Shown piece after piece: positions 23,180-35,638 of a stretch of 64,000 nt of DNA. The notes beneath the pieces were generated by a model. It was not told where the DNA came from and searched no databases. It was given only the letters and a program-made list of their open reading frames with translations. The DNA comes from Amycolatopsis oliviviridis (GTDB lineage: Bacteria > Actinomycetota > Actinomycetes > Mycobacteriales > Pseudonocardiaceae). Within the stretch, counting starts at the first letter, position 1. Each line of letters begins with the position of its first letter. The DNA lies in contig NZ_BNAY01000002.1 of NCBI RefSeq assembly GCF_014654365.1, forward strand, positions 806,001 to 870,000. The letters run 5' to 3'. A program made the translations under genes and the position numbers.

Positions 23180-24361
23180 TCAGAAGGGCGGGGTGTCGTC
23201 CTCCGGCTCGGGCCGCGGGTCGTGGAGTGGTTCCGGTGACGCGTCGTAGGTACGTCCGGACGGGGTGGTGATGGTCATGCCGCCGTTGCCGGTCGGCGCA
23301 GCGGACCAGCCGGGTTCTTCCTTGAGCAGATTGTGGATCTTGCAGGCGGCGTGGCAGTTGTGATGATCGGTCCGGCCGTGGCGAGCCCAGGTGATGATGT
23401 GGTCGATTTCGGAGAACTCGGCCGGTCGGTGGCAGCCGGGATGAGTGCATTCGCGATCCCGCGCCCTGATCAATCGCGCCAGCGAGGCCGGGGACCGGTA
23501 CTTGTCGGCACCGGCCTCCAGAAGTTGCCCGGTGGCGGGGTCGGTGATCAACCGCGACCAGGTCGAGCCGGGATCGGAGGCGATCTCTCGCACGAGCCAG
23601 TCCGGGATGGGCCCGTACCCGGCCAGGGTCGCGGGATCGTCGCGAGCGCCGGCCAAGGTCAGGAAGTCGACGTAGACGTGGATGTGCGCGCGAGGCTTAC
23701 CGTGACCGTCCTCGGCCAGCAGCCGTTCGGCGAAAATGTCGGCGCGGTGCTGATCCAGGGTCCGGGACTTGTCCTTCGCCCGGCGTGCTTGAGCGGCGCG
23801 GCTCATCGACGCGTAAATCGAGCCGGCCACCTCGGACGGCAGAAAACCGGAGAGGGTGGACATCGTCTCGTCTTCGTGTTCCAGCGAGATATGCCGTCGC
23901 GCCCGTTTCTTTTCCGACCGTTCTTTATAGCCCGCCCGGTCGAACTTCTGCACCGCACCGTTCACTGATTTGCCGATCGCGGTGGGATCACGGCCGGCGA
24001 GTCGTTTGACCATGAACGCGTCCACCTGCGCGGCGACTTCGTCCGAAACCTCGCGGGTCAGCTGGCTGACCTTCGATGCCTTGTACAGGTCGATGTCGCC
24101 TTTCTCCAGTGCCGCCAACGTGTTCGGCAAGCGCGCCACGAGAGCGCAGGACGTTTCGACCAGCAGGAAGGCCTGATTGCGAGAGACCGAGAAGCACAAG
24201 GCGACCTCCTCGGTCACCGATCTTCGCGAGCCACCCACGGCGGCGAACTCGGCTATGAACCGCACCTGACGACTCTGCGCCTGCCGAAGCGAGACTTCTT
24301 CGTCGTAGGCGGCATCGAGAATACGAGCGGCTTTCGGATTGAAAGCAAGAGTTGTGGTCAT
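23180..24361 (-). CDS. DUF222 / HNH endonuclease (13E12-type repeat protein)
   Basis: A 393-residue protein if read from the ATG at 24361 (MTTTLAFNPKAARILDAAY); an ATG at 24373 is also possible. DUF222 covers about residues 30-270. The C-terminal HNH nuclease has CTHPGCHRPAEFSEIDHI followed by HHNCHAACKIHNLLK. These are multi-copy actinobacterial genes related to the mycobacterial 13E12 family; their biological role is unclear, and mobile-element association is common. A perfect LexA box lies immediately upstream, as known for several mycobacterial 13E12 members, so DNA damage induction is likely. Confidence 0.87.
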   Translation of the reverse strand: MTTTLAFNPKAARILDAAYDEEVSLRQAQSRQVRFIAEFAAVGGSRRSVTEEVALCFSVSRNQAFLLVETSCALVARLPNTLAALEKGDIDLYKASKVSQLTREVSDEVAAQVDAFMVKRLAGRDPTAIGKSVNGAVQKFDRAGYKERSEKKRARRHISLEHEDETMSTLSGFLPSEVAGSIYASMSRAAQARRAKDKSRTLDQHRADIFAERLLAEDGHGKPRAHIHVYVDFLTLAGARDDPATLAGYGPIPDWLVREIASDPGSTWSRLITDPATGQLLEAGADKYRSPASLARLIRARDRECTHPGCHRPAEFSEIDHIITWARHGRTDHHNCHAACKIHNLLKEEPGWSAAPTGNGGMTITTPSGRTYDASPEPLHDPRPEPEDDTPPF

Positions 24362-24375
24362 GACCAAGATCATAC

Positions 24376-24391
24376 TCGAACATGCGTTCGA
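24376..24391. promoter_or_regulatory. LexA (SOS) box
   Basis: TCGAACATGCGTTCGA is a perfect match to the actinobacterial SOS box TCGAAC-N4-GTTCGA. With flanks (24374-24393) it is an inverted repeat with 8-bp arms. It is 14 bp upstream of the ATG at 24361 of the HNH gene and touches the alternative ATG at 24373. Confidence 0.85.
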
Positions 24392-24441
24392 GTGCCACTA
24401 ATCTCACCGAGACTCGGTCACCTTGCCCATGCCTCAATCTT

Positions 24442-24738
24442 CTACACGACCGTCCCTCCCGCATTGCGGATCAGCCGTTGCAGCACCTTCACCGTGGTGA
24501 CGTAGTCCGCGTCGTCGATACCCTCATGGAGGACGGCACGGATGGCGGGAGCGTTGCGCGCGAGGTCGACGCGGGCCTGTTCTCCCTCTTCGGTGAGCCA
24601 CAGCCGGTTCTCGGCGTCCCGAGTCAGCCAGCCACGTTCTAGGAGCACATCGGCCTCCGCTGCCAGATCGTCCTCGGGACGGATATAGGAGACCATCGCC
24701 TCTCGCAGTTCGGCGTCGGACATCGGCCGAATCGTCAT
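24442..24738 (-). CDS. Small winged-helix (MarR C-terminal-like) protein
   Basis: A 98-residue protein. The ATG at 24738 is chosen because GGAGG is 6 nt upstream; longer frames have no such site. DLAAEADVLLERGWLTRDAENR and LWLTEEGEQARVDLARNAP look like the recognition wing and dimerisation helix of a MarR-type protein, but the N-terminal helices are short. It may be a regulator or a stand-alone wing protein. It is divergent from the desaturase gene at 24903. Function not assigned. Confidence 0.65.
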   Translation of the reverse strand: MTIRPMSDAELREAMVSYIRPEDDLAAEADVLLERGWLTRDAENRLWLTEEGEQARVDLARNAPAIRAVLHEGIDDADYVTTVKVLQRLIRNAGGTVV

Positions 24739-24902
24739 GTCATTCCTCCCCTGGGTACTTCTCATACCGAGACGGTAGAACCTCAAGTGCGGTCGAGGGC
24801 AAGGGAAGCCGTTCCATCGCCGACGAGGTAGGGCCAACCCCCGCACCAACCCACCGGCGCACCGCATTCACCCCGCCCTCCCCGGAAACCAGACTCACAC
24901 CG

Positions 24903-25949
24903 GTGACCGCAAACCTCCGCACAGGCAGCGATTTCGCCCGCCTGTCCCGCCGCGTCAGCGAAGCGGGCCTCCTCGACCGCCGTCCCGGCTACTACGTCTT
25001 CCGCATCGGCCTGGTCGCCACCCTCTTCGTCGCCGGCTGGATCGCCTTCTTCGCGATCGGGGACTCCTGGTGGCAGCTGGGCATCGCCGTCTTCCAGGCG
25101 GTGATGTTCGGCCAGATCGCCCTGCTGTCGCACGATCTCGCGCACCGTCAGGTGTTCCGGACCCGCCGTCCGAGCGAGATCGCCGGCCGGATCGCGGGGA
25201 ATCTCGGGGTCGGCATGAGTTACGGCTGGTGGATGGACAAGCACACCCGCCATCACGCGAACCCGAACCACGAGGACCTCGACCCCGACGTCGATCCGGA
25301 CATCCTTGTGTGGTCGAAGGACCAAGCGAGGGCCAGTAAGGGGCTCCCCCGGTTCATCGGCCGCTATCAGGCGTTCCTGTTCTTCCCGTTGCTCACCCTC
25401 GAAGGCCTGAACCTGCACTTCTCCGGCATCCGCGCGGTCTCGAAGCCGGGCATCCGGCGGCGTGGGCTCGAAGCGGCCTTGCTGCTGACGCATTTCGCGC
25501 TCTACTTCAGCGCGCTGCTCGTCGTCCTCTCACCCGGCAAGGCACTCGTGTTCTTCATCGTCCACAAAGCACTGTGGGGCGTCTACATGGGATCGATCTT
25601 CGCGCCCAACCACAAGGGCATGCCGATCCTGTCGGGCGACACCGAACTCGACTTCCTTCGCAAGCAGGTGCTCACGTCCCGCAACGTCCGCGGCGGCAGG
25701 GTCGTCGATGTCGCGCTCGGCGGGCTCAACTACCAGATCGAGCACCATCTGTTCCCGAGCATGCCGTCGCCGCATCTTCGCCGCGCCCGGCCCATCGTCC
25801 AAGGATACTGCGAGGAAATCGGCGTCCCGTATCACGAGACGGGGCTCGTCGAGTCGTACCGGCTCGCGTTGCGCAGTCTGCACGAAGCGGGTGAGCCGAT
25901 CCGACTTTCGGAGGGTTCACCGGCTGAGACGACCGCCGGACGTCGTTGA
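24903..25949 (+). CDS. Membrane fatty-acid desaturase
   Basis: A 348-residue acyl-lipid/acyl-CoA desaturase of the delta-6-like class. Three His boxes bind the di-iron centre: HDLAH at 77-81, HTRHH at 114-118 and QIEHH at 278-282. Two hydrophobic hairpins (about 33-75 and 185-225) fit the four-helix topology. The Q in the third box is typical of front-end desaturases. GTG start. No cytochrome b5 domain is fused, so an outside electron donor is needed. Single gene. Confidence 0.9.
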   Translation: MTANLRTGSDFARLSRRVSEAGLLDRRPGYYVFRIGLVATLFVAGWIAFFAIGDSWWQLGIAVFQAVMFGQIALLSHDLAHRQVFRTRRPSEIAGRIAGNLGVGMSYGWWMDKHTRHHANPNHEDLDPDVDPDILVWSKDQARASKGLPRFIGRYQAFLFFPLLTLEGLNLHFSGIRAVSKPGIRRRGLEAALLLTHFALYFSALLVVLSPGKALVFFIVHKALWGVYMGSIFAPNHKGMPILSGDTELDFLRKQVLTSRNVRGGRVVDVALGGLNYQIEHHLFPSMPSPHLRRARPIVQGYCEEIGVPYHETGLVESYRLALRSLHEAGEPIRLSEGSPAETTAGRR

Positions 25950-25980
25950 CACTCCAGATACGGCTTCTTACTTTCAGTGC

Positions 25981-26331
25981 ATGACGCCCTCGAAGATCTT
26001 CCCCGGCGCCACCCTGCGTCCAGATCCGTTCCCGCAAGCCCTGCGCGCGGCGATCACGGCCAGCGGGCTGCCGCTGGACCGGATCCGCCATCGCCTCGAA
26101 CTGCGCGGCGTCTCCATCAGCGTGCCCACGCTGAGCCATTGGCAGTCCGGCAGACGGAGACCGGAACGTCCGGAATCCCTCCGGGCACTGGCCGAGCTCG
26201 AACAGCTGTTGTCGTTGCCGCCCTTGGCCTTGCGCTCGCTTCTCGGCCCGCCTCGGCCACGCGGACGGAAAAGCTCGGTCCCGGCGCAACGCCGGGACCG
26301 AGCCACCACCGAGGGAACCTACCCGACGTAG
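25981..26331 (+). CDS. XRE-like HTH protein, possibly truncated
   Basis: A 116-residue frame whose residues 15-75 form a helix-turn-helix (ALRAAITASGLPLDRI, then ISVPTLSHWQSGRRRPERPE) resembling the N-terminus of longer actinobacterial XRE regulators. After LRSLLGPPRPRGRK the frame runs 13 bp into the convergent subtilase gene and ends with no further domain. Either a short DNA-binding protein or a 3'-truncated regulator. Confidence 0.55.
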   Translation: MTPSKIFPGATLRPDPFPQALRAAITASGLPLDRIRHRLELRGVSISVPTLSHWQSGRRRPERPESLRALAELEQLLSLPPLALRSLLGPPRPRGRKSSVPAQRRDRATTEGTYPT

Positions 26332-27482
26332 AGCGTGCGGTTCGGGCTACCGCTACCGGGGTTGGTGACCAGCCCCGGAGTCGAGGCGCTGATCAGCGCC
26401 TGGGCCACCTGCGCCGCGGTGGCGCCGGTGTTCGACGACAGGTACAGCGCGGCGGCACCGGCCACGTGCGGAGCGGCGAACGAGGTGCCGTCGCCGGTGT
26501 AGGTCGCGGTGTCGTTGTCCTTCCAGGCCGAGGTGATCGAGACACCCGGCGCGAACAGGTCGATCACGGAACCGTAGTTGGAGAAGGAAGCGCGGCGGTC
26601 GGTGCGGTCCGCCGCGGCGACCGTCAGCGCTTCGGTGACCCGGGCGGGCGAAGTGTTGGCGGCGTTCACGTTCGAATTACCAGCGGCGACCGTCCAGGTG
26701 ATCCCCGCCTTGATGGAGTTCCGCACCGCGGTGTCCAGCGCCGAGGACGCGCCGCCACCGAGACTCGCGTTGGCCACGGCGGGCTTCTTGGCGTTCTGGG
26801 TGATCCAGTTGACGCCGGAGATCACGCCCGCGGTCGTGCCGCTGCCGTCGGAACCGAGGACCCGCACCGGGTACAGCGAAGCACCCTTGGCGACACCGTA
26901 CTTCGTGCCGGCGATCGTGGCCGCGACATGCGTGCCGTGGCCGTAACCGTCGTCCGCGTTCGTGTCGTTGTCGATGAAGTCGTAGCCCTGCTTCACCCGG
27001 CCACCGAAATCGGTGTGCGTGGCACGGATTCCGGTGTCGAGAACGTACACGTTCACATTCGACGCGGTGGTCGAGTAAGTGTACTTGTTGTCCAGCGGAA
27101 GTTTACGCTGATCGATCCGGTCGAGCCCCCACGACGGCGGATTCGTCTGCGTCGCTTCGGCGTGCAGCACCTTGTTCTGCTCCACGAAGGCGACCGCCGG
27201 GTCGGCCGCGAGACGCTTGGCCTGCCGCTCCTTCAGCGCCACGGAGAAACCGCTGAGGCCCTGCGTGTACTGCCGTCCGATGGTGCCGCCGAACTTCCCT
27301 GCCAGCGAAGGCTTGTCGGCGGTGGAGCCGTCCTTGAGCACGACGATGTAGCTGTCGGCGATGACGCCTTCCGCTCCGGCGCCGACGATCGCGCCCTCGG
27401 CGGCCTGCGCCGGCGTCACGCCTGCCAAGACCGTGACGACGGCGGCGGCCAACCCGATTCCGGCCAGTCTGCGAGAATTCAC
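26319..27482 (-). CDS. Secreted subtilisin-like serine protease (S8)
   Basis: A 387-residue preproprotease read from GTG at 27482, which gives a clean signal peptide (RRLAGIGLAAAVVTVLAGV, ending TPAQA). An inhibitor I9 propeptide (IADSYIVVLKDGSTADKPSL) follows, then the proteinase K-type catalytic domain with Asp in VLDTGIRATH, His in GHGTHVAATI and Ser in GDGTSFAAPHVAGAAA. No C-terminal domain. Exported protease, probably nutritional. A near-consensus housekeeping promoter is at 27565-27593. Confidence 0.92.
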   Translation of the reverse strand: MNSRRLAGIGLAAAVVTVLAGVTPAQAAEGAIVGAGAEGVIADSYIVVLKDGSTADKPSLAGKFGGTIGRQYTQGLSGFSVALKERQAKRLAADPAVAFVEQNKVLHAEATQTNPPSWGLDRIDQRKLPLDNKYTYSTTASNVNVYVLDTGIRATHTDFGGRVKQGYDFIDNDTNADDGYGHGTHVAATIAGTKYGVAKGASLYPVRVLGSDGSGTTAGVISGVNWITQNAKKPAVANASLGGGASSALDTAVRNSIKAGITWTVAAGNSNVNAANTSPARVTEALTVAAADRTDRRASFSNYGSVIDLFAPGVSITSAWKDNDTATYTGDGTSFAAPHVAGAAALYLSSNTGATAAQVAQALISASTPGLVTNPGSGSPNRTLYVG

Positions 27483-27564
27483 GTTGCTGTCCCCATTCCT
27501 TGGTGAGCTTCCGCCGAAAACGCTAAGCGGAAGCACCAAGAAAGGACAGCTTTACATTTTTTCA

Positions 27565-27589
27565 GTTATACGATTATCCAGTTATACGG

Positions 27590-27593
<4 letters not shown>
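27565..27593 (-). promoter_or_regulatory. Sigma-70-type promoter of the subtilase
   Basis: Minus strand TTGACC (27593-27588), 17-nt spacer, TATAAC (27570-27565), about 83 nt before the GTG. A 10-bp direct repeat CAGTTATACG at 27563 and 27579 (+ strand) spaced 16 bp overlaps it and may bind a regulator. The -35 lies over the hsaB stop codon. Confidence 0.65.
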
Positions 27594-31127
<3,534 letters not shown>

Positions 31128-31133
31128 TCAAGA

Positions 31134-32732
31134 CTAGAACACGTTCTCGTTTTTGTCGACCGATCCCCGGTCGAGGGCACTGTGCGCTCCAGCACGACGC
31201 CCGGAAAACACGCAGTCCGCCAGCGACAGACCGCTCACATAGGACCTAGAACAGATTCCCACCGCGGTCCGGCCCGCCGCGTACAGACCGCGGATCGGGA
31301 CACCGGAGGACGACCGCACGGCGCCGGTTTCCTCGTCCACGACGAGACCGCCGAGGGTCAGCATCGGGCACGGATAGCCGAGGTTCGGCTTGATCGAGAC
31401 GTCGATCAACGAGTACGGCGCCCGGTCCAGCGGGCGAGCGAACTCCGCGGGTTTGCCGGTCGGATCCGCGCCGGAACGCGACGCCTCGACACTGGCGACC
31501 AGCCCTGCCGGGTCCACCCCGGCCTTGCGTGCGACGTCTTCGAGCGAGCCCGCGACGACGCGCTGCCGCAGCAGATAGCGCACCTGAAGCCCTTGGAACC
31601 ACTGGCTTTGCCCCCGCGCGTCCCGTTTGACCTCCCGGACGATGGCGTCGTCGACCAGCAGCCAGCCACGCCCCTCATGGTCGGCGATCATGCGTTCGCC
31701 GACGGCCGCGCCGTACCGGGATTCGTCGATGATCCGGCCGCCTGTCCCGCTCACGAGCAGGCCGCCGAGGAACGCCGACGGCGGGGTGATGAACCGCCAG
31801 GCCGAGATCCGCCCGAGTTCCGCGGTGGCCCCGCCCGCTTCGACCCCCATCCGGATCCCGGATCCGTCGTCGGCGGAGGTCCCGAGCGCCAGGCCACCGC
31901 GATACGCGGGTGCGTGTTCGCGCACCATCTCGCGGTTGGCGATGAACCCGCCCGCCGCGAGGACGACCCCACGCGAGGCGGATATCCGCAGCTCACGGCC
32001 ATAGCGGCGTTCGATCCGCTCCACCCGCCGATGCAGCGACTTCCGCAGCGACGGCACGTAGATCCCCGGCTTCGCGGCGTACGCGGCCAGCTTCCGATGC
32101 GTCGCCCGCACGCGCGCGGGTGCGTCCCGCAGAGTGGACACGACGACACCGGTCACGGTCCCGTCGGCGTCCACGATCAGGTTCTTCGCCGCGGTCTGCG
32201 GCAGCACCTGGACACCCCGGCTGCGAACGGCCTCCATGAGGCGTTTCATCAGCAGCTTCCCGGAGGTCCCCGGGCCCTTGACCCGATGCCCGCGCGGCGC
32301 CGGCTTGGCCGCGTCGCGGAAGCCGCCCGCCGCCTCGCTGCCCGAGTAGTACAGATAGTGCTTGTCGCTCGGATACGACGTCTTATAGGGACAGAGACTG
32401 CCCTCGAAGGGCACGCCGTTGCCTTCCAGCCAGGAGATCATCTCCGTACTCCCCGCGCAGAACCGCCGCAGGGTCTCCTCGGAGACGACGTCGCCGACCT
32501 CCATCCGCAGGTAGCCGTACATCGCGTCGACGCTGTCGTCGACGCCCGCGTCCCGCTGATGCGCAGTCCCGCCACCGGCGTAGACGACACCTCCGCTGAC
32601 GGCGCTCGCGCCACCACCGGAGAACCGGTCCAGGACGAGCACCTTGGCTCCGGCGTCGGCGGCTTCGATCGCCGCACAGGCGCCGGCCGCCCCGAAGCCC
32701 ACGATCACCACATCCGCGACGAGGGAGTCCAT
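31134..32732 (-). CDS. KstD-like FAD dehydrogenase, candidate ketosteroid delta4-(5alpha)-dehydrogenase
   Basis: A 532-residue fumarate reductase/KstD-superfamily flavoprotein. FAD motif VIVGFGAAGACAAIEA at about 9-24, GGGASAVSGGVVYAGGG near 39-55, active-site type region near the end GLYAAGRTAVGICSRSYVSG. It differs from canonical KstD at 32832 and resembles flavoproteins such as Kst4D that act on saturated ring A of 5alpha-3-ketosteroids; that role is inferred. It is divergent from kstD over a shared KstR box and upstream of hsaA on the same strand, so steroid-regulated. Confidence 0.75.
   Translation of the reverse strand: MDSLVADVVIVGFGAAGACAAIEAADAGAKVLVLDRFSGGGASAVSGGVVYAGGGTAHQRDAGVDDSVDAMYGYLRMEVGDVVSEETLRRFCAGSTEMISWLEGNGVPFEGSLCPYKTSYPSDKHYLYYSGSEAAGGFRDAAKPAPRGHRVKGPGTSGKLLMKRLMEAVRSRGVQVLPQTAAKNLIVDADGTVTGVVVSTLRDAPARVRATHRKLAAYAAKPGIYVPSLRKSLHRRVERIERRYGRELRISASRGVVLAAGGFIANREMVREHAPAYRGGLALGTSADDGSGIRMGVEAGGATAELGRISAWRFITPPSAFLGGLLVSGTGGRIIDESRYGAAVGERMIADHEGRGWLLVDDAIVREVKRDARGQSQWFQGLQVRYLLRQRVVAGSLEDVARKAGVDPAGLVASVEASRSGADPTGKPAEFARPLDRAPYSLIDVSIKPNLGYPCPMLTLGGLVVDEETGAVRSSSGVPIRGLYAAGRTAVGICSRSYVSGLSLADCVFSGRRAGAHSALDRGSVDKNENVF
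31135..31148. promoter_or_regulatory. KstR operator, hsaA
   Basis: The bases TAGAACACGTTCTC match TnnAACnnGTTnn; only the terminal A is C. The symmetric core AGAACACGTTCT is perfect. The same sequence occurs at 32749-32762. It overlaps the stop codon of the flavoprotein gene upstream. Confidence 0.75.
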
Positions 32733-32748
32733 GACCCCACCCTAGAAC

Positions 32749-32762
32749 TAGAACACGTTCTC
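32749..32762. promoter_or_regulatory. KstR operator between the two flavoprotein genes
   Basis: TAGAACACGTTCTC, identical to the site at 31135-31148, with an extra half-site TAGAAC at 32743-32748. It is 17 bp from the minus-strand start at 32732 and 70 bp before kstD. Confidence 0.75.
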
Positions 32763-32831
32763 GTCTATGGTGACTGGAGCAGCACGAATGCTGCTACATG
32801 CTTCCTACAACGTGTTTCAGGTGAGGGGCGT

Positions 32832-34502
32832 ATGGACTACGACGTGATCGTGGCGGGCAGTGGTGCCGCCGGGATGACCGCCGCACTGTCCGCAGCCCAT
32901 CGGGGACTCGACGTCCTGGTCGTGGAGAAGGCCGCCCACTTCGGCGGCTCGACCGCGCGATCCGGCGGCGGCGTCTGGATCCCGGGCAACCACGCGCTGC
33001 GTGCGGCCGGGATCTCCGAACCCCCGGAGCGGGCGCACGAATACCTCGAGTCGATCGTCGGTGACGCCGTCCCGGCGGAACTCCGGTCGGCCTTCCTCGA
33101 CCGCGGTCCCGAGGTCTTGTCCTTCGTCTGCGACAAGACGCCGCTGCGCTTCCGCTGGGTCCGCGGTTACTCGGACTACCACCCGGAGGCCCCCGGCGGG
33201 CGTCCCGGCGGACGATCGGTCGAACCGGCCGCGTTCGACGGCAACCTGCTCGGGCCGGAGCTGGCGAATCTGGAGCCGCCCTACAGCGCTCCCCCGCTGG
33301 GCGTCCCGATCACCCAGGCGGACTACCGGTGGCTGAGCCTGCTCGCCCGGCATCCGCGCGGGATCCTCCGCGTCCTCGGCCTCGGCGGGCGCTGGCTGGT
33401 CGGCCGGATCCGCCGTCAGCGGCTCCTTTCCATGGGGCAAGCGCTTGCGGCCGGGCTGCGTGAGGGCCTGCGCCGCGCGGACGTCCCGGTCTGGCTGAAC
33501 ACGCCGCTCGTGGACCTGAAGGTCGAGGGCGATCGCGTGGTCGGCGTCGTCGTCCGCCACGAAGGCGAGGAGAAGCTGATCCGCGCGCGGCTCGGCGTCG
33601 TCCTCGGCGCCGGCGGGTTCGAACGCAACGAAGAGATGCGGGTCAAGTACCAGCGGGCGCCCATCGGCACGGAGTGGACCGTCGGCGCCGAAGCCAACAC
33701 CGGCGACGCCATCGACGCCGGGCTCAAACTGGGCGCGGCCGTCGACCTGATGGACGACGCCTGGTGGGGTCCGTCGATCCCGCTGACCGGCGGCCCGTGG
33801 TTCGCGCTCGCCGAGCGGTCGCGCCCAGGCTGCCTGATGGTCAACACGCGGGGCGAGCGCTTCGTCAACGAGTCGGCGCCCTACGTCGAGGCCGTGCACG
33901 CGATGTACGGCGAAGGAGACGGGCCAGGCCGGAACATCCCGACCTGGCTGGTGTTCGACCAGCGCAACCGCAACCGGTACATGTTCACCGGCCTCGGCCC
34001 GCGTCAGCCGCTGCCCGGCCGCTGGTTCAAAGCGGGCATCGCGGTCAAAGCGAGCACGATCGCGAAGCTCGCCGAGCGGATCGACGTCCCGGCCGACGCG
34101 CTGGAGAACACCGTGCGCCGGTTCAACGGCTTCGCGAAGAGCGGCGTCGACGAGGACTTCCACCGCGGGCGCAGCGCGTACGACCACTACTACGGCGACC
34201 CGCGGAACAAGCCCAACCCGAGCCTGGGCCCGCTGGACGTCGCGCCGTACTACGCGGTGAAGATCGTGCCCGGCGACCTGGGCACCAAGGGCGGCTTGAG
34301 GACCGATCCGCACGCGCGTGTCCTGCGCGAAGACGGTTCGGTGATCGACGGGCTTTACGCGGCGGGCAACACGAGCGCGGCGGTGATGGGCCGCACCTAC
34401 GCCGGTCCCGGCGCGACGATCGGCCCAGCGATGGTGTTCGGCTACCTTGCGGCCGAGCATCTCGCGAAGCAAGATCACGGTCAACCGGGAGGCAGCCGAT
34501 GA
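32832..34502 (+). CDS. kstD: KstD, 3-ketosteroid delta1-dehydrogenase
   Basis: A 556-residue flavoenzyme. FAD motif VIVAGSGAAGMTAALSA near 5-21, VEKAAHFGGSTARSGGGVWIP near 32-52, and the C-terminal GLYAAGNTSAAVMGRTYAGP with GATIGPAMVFGY, all typical of KstD. YYAVKIVPGDLGTKGG carries the conserved substrate-site Tyr and Gly residues. It inserts the C1-C2 double bond, which together with 9alpha-hydroxylation by KshAB breaks ring B. ATG at 32832 after AGGTGAGG. First gene of kstD-kshA-Cys protein-kshB-chsH3. Confidence 0.93.
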   Translation: MDYDVIVAGSGAAGMTAALSAAHRGLDVLVVEKAAHFGGSTARSGGGVWIPGNHALRAAGISEPPERAHEYLESIVGDAVPAELRSAFLDRGPEVLSFVCDKTPLRFRWVRGYSDYHPEAPGGRPGGRSVEPAAFDGNLLGPELANLEPPYSAPPLGVPITQADYRWLSLLARHPRGILRVLGLGGRWLVGRIRRQRLLSMGQALAAGLREGLRRADVPVWLNTPLVDLKVEGDRVVGVVVRHEGEEKLIRARLGVVLGAGGFERNEEMRVKYQRAPIGTEWTVGAEANTGDAIDAGLKLGAAVDLMDDAWWGPSIPLTGGPWFALAERSRPGCLMVNTRGERFVNESAPYVEAVHAMYGEGDGPGRNIPTWLVFDQRNRNRYMFTGLGPRQPLPGRWFKAGIAVKASTIAKLAERIDVPADALENTVRRFNGFAKSGVDEDFHRGRSAYDHYYGDPRNKPNPSLGPLDVAPYYAVKIVPGDLGTKGGLRTDPHARVLREDGSVIDGLYAAGNTSAAVMGRTYAGPGATIGPAMVFGYLAAEHLAKQDHGQPGGSR

Positions 34503-35638
34503 CGACGGAATCCGTAAGGCAGATCGACGCGGGCGCGCTCCCTTCGCGGTTCGCGCGCGGCTGGCACTGTCTCGGCCTCGCCGAGCAGTTCCGCGACGGG
34601 AAGCCGCACGCCATCACGGCGTTCGGGACGAAACTGGTGGTCTTCGCCGATTCGTCCGGCAAGCTGAACGTGCTCGACGGCTACTGCCGCCACATGGGCG
34701 GTGACCTCACCCAGGGCGAGGTCAAGGGCGACGAGATCGCCTGCCCGTTCCACGACTGGCGCTGGAACGGCAACGGCAAATGCGTCTCGATCCCCTACGC
34801 CAAACGGGTTCCGCTGCGCGCGCGGACGAAGACGTGGCAGGTGCTGGAGGAGAACAAGCAGCTGTTCGTCTGGCACGACCCGGAAGGCAACCCGCCGCCC
34901 GAGGACGTCGTCATCCCGCGGATCGAGGGCGTGTTCACCGGCGAGTGGAGCAACTGGACCTGGGACTCGGTGCTGATCGAGGGCTCCAACTGCCGCGAGA
35001 TCATCGACAACATGGTCGACATGGCGCACTTCTTCTACATCCACTACGCCTTCCCGACCTACTTCAAGAACGTGTTCGAGGGGCATATCGCCACCCAGTA
35101 CCTGAACACGAAGGGCCGTCCGGACAAGGGGATGGCGTCCAACTACGGCGGCGAGGAGAACCTGCTGCGGTCGGAGGCGTCGTACTTCGGGCCCTCGTAC
35201 ATGATCAACAAGCTGCTCAACACGTACCAGGGTTTCGAGATCGAGAACGTGCTGATCAACTGCCACTACCCGGTCACGGAGAACTCGTTCGTGCTGCAGT
35301 GGGGCGTGAGCGTGAAGAAGTTCGAGGGCGTCTCGGACGAGCACGCGGACAAGATCGCCGGCAAGTTCGCCAAGGGCATCGGCGTCGGGTTCCTGCAGGA
35401 CGTTGAGATCTGGCGCAACAAGACGCGGATCGACAACCCGTTGCTGTGCGAGGAGGACGGGCCGGTCTACCAGCTGCGCCGCTGGTACGACCAGTTCTAT
35501 GTGGACGCCGCCGACGTCACCGAGGACATGACTCAGCGCTTCGAGTTCGAAGTGGACACCAGCCGTGCCAACGAGGTCTGGGCGGCGGAGGTGGCCGACA
35601 ACCTGGCGAGGCAGCAGGCGGAAGAGGCCGGGGTGTGA
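34499..35638 (+). CDS. kshA: KshA, 3-ketosteroid 9alpha-hydroxylase oxygenase
   Basis: A 379-residue Rieske oxygenase. The Rieske cluster ligands are Cys63, His65, Cys82 and His85 (YCRHMGGDL and CPFHDWRW). The mononuclear iron site is Asp174-x2-His177-x4-His182 (DNMVDMAHFFYIHYAFP). It hydroxylates C9 of 3-ketosteroids using electrons from KshB. ATG overlaps the kstD stop (ATGA). The following gene, a Cys-rich mini-protein, overlaps its stop. Confidence 0.94.
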   Translation: MTTESVRQIDAGALPSRFARGWHCLGLAEQFRDGKPHAITAFGTKLVVFADSSGKLNVLDGYCRHMGGDLTQGEVKGDEIACPFHDWRWNGNGKCVSIPYAKRVPLRARTKTWQVLEENKQLFVWHDPEGNPPPEDVVIPRIEGVFTGEWSNWTWDSVLIEGSNCREIIDNMVDMAHFFYIHYAFPTYFKNVFEGHIATQYLNTKGRPDKGMASNYGGEENLLRSEASYFGPSYMINKLLNTYQGFEIENVLINCHYPVTENSFVLQWGVSVKKFEGVSDEHADKIAGKFAKGIGVGFLQDVEIWRNKTRIDNPLLCEEDGPVYQLRRWYDQFYVDAADVTEDMTQRFEFEVDTSRANEVWAAEVADNLARQQAEEAGV

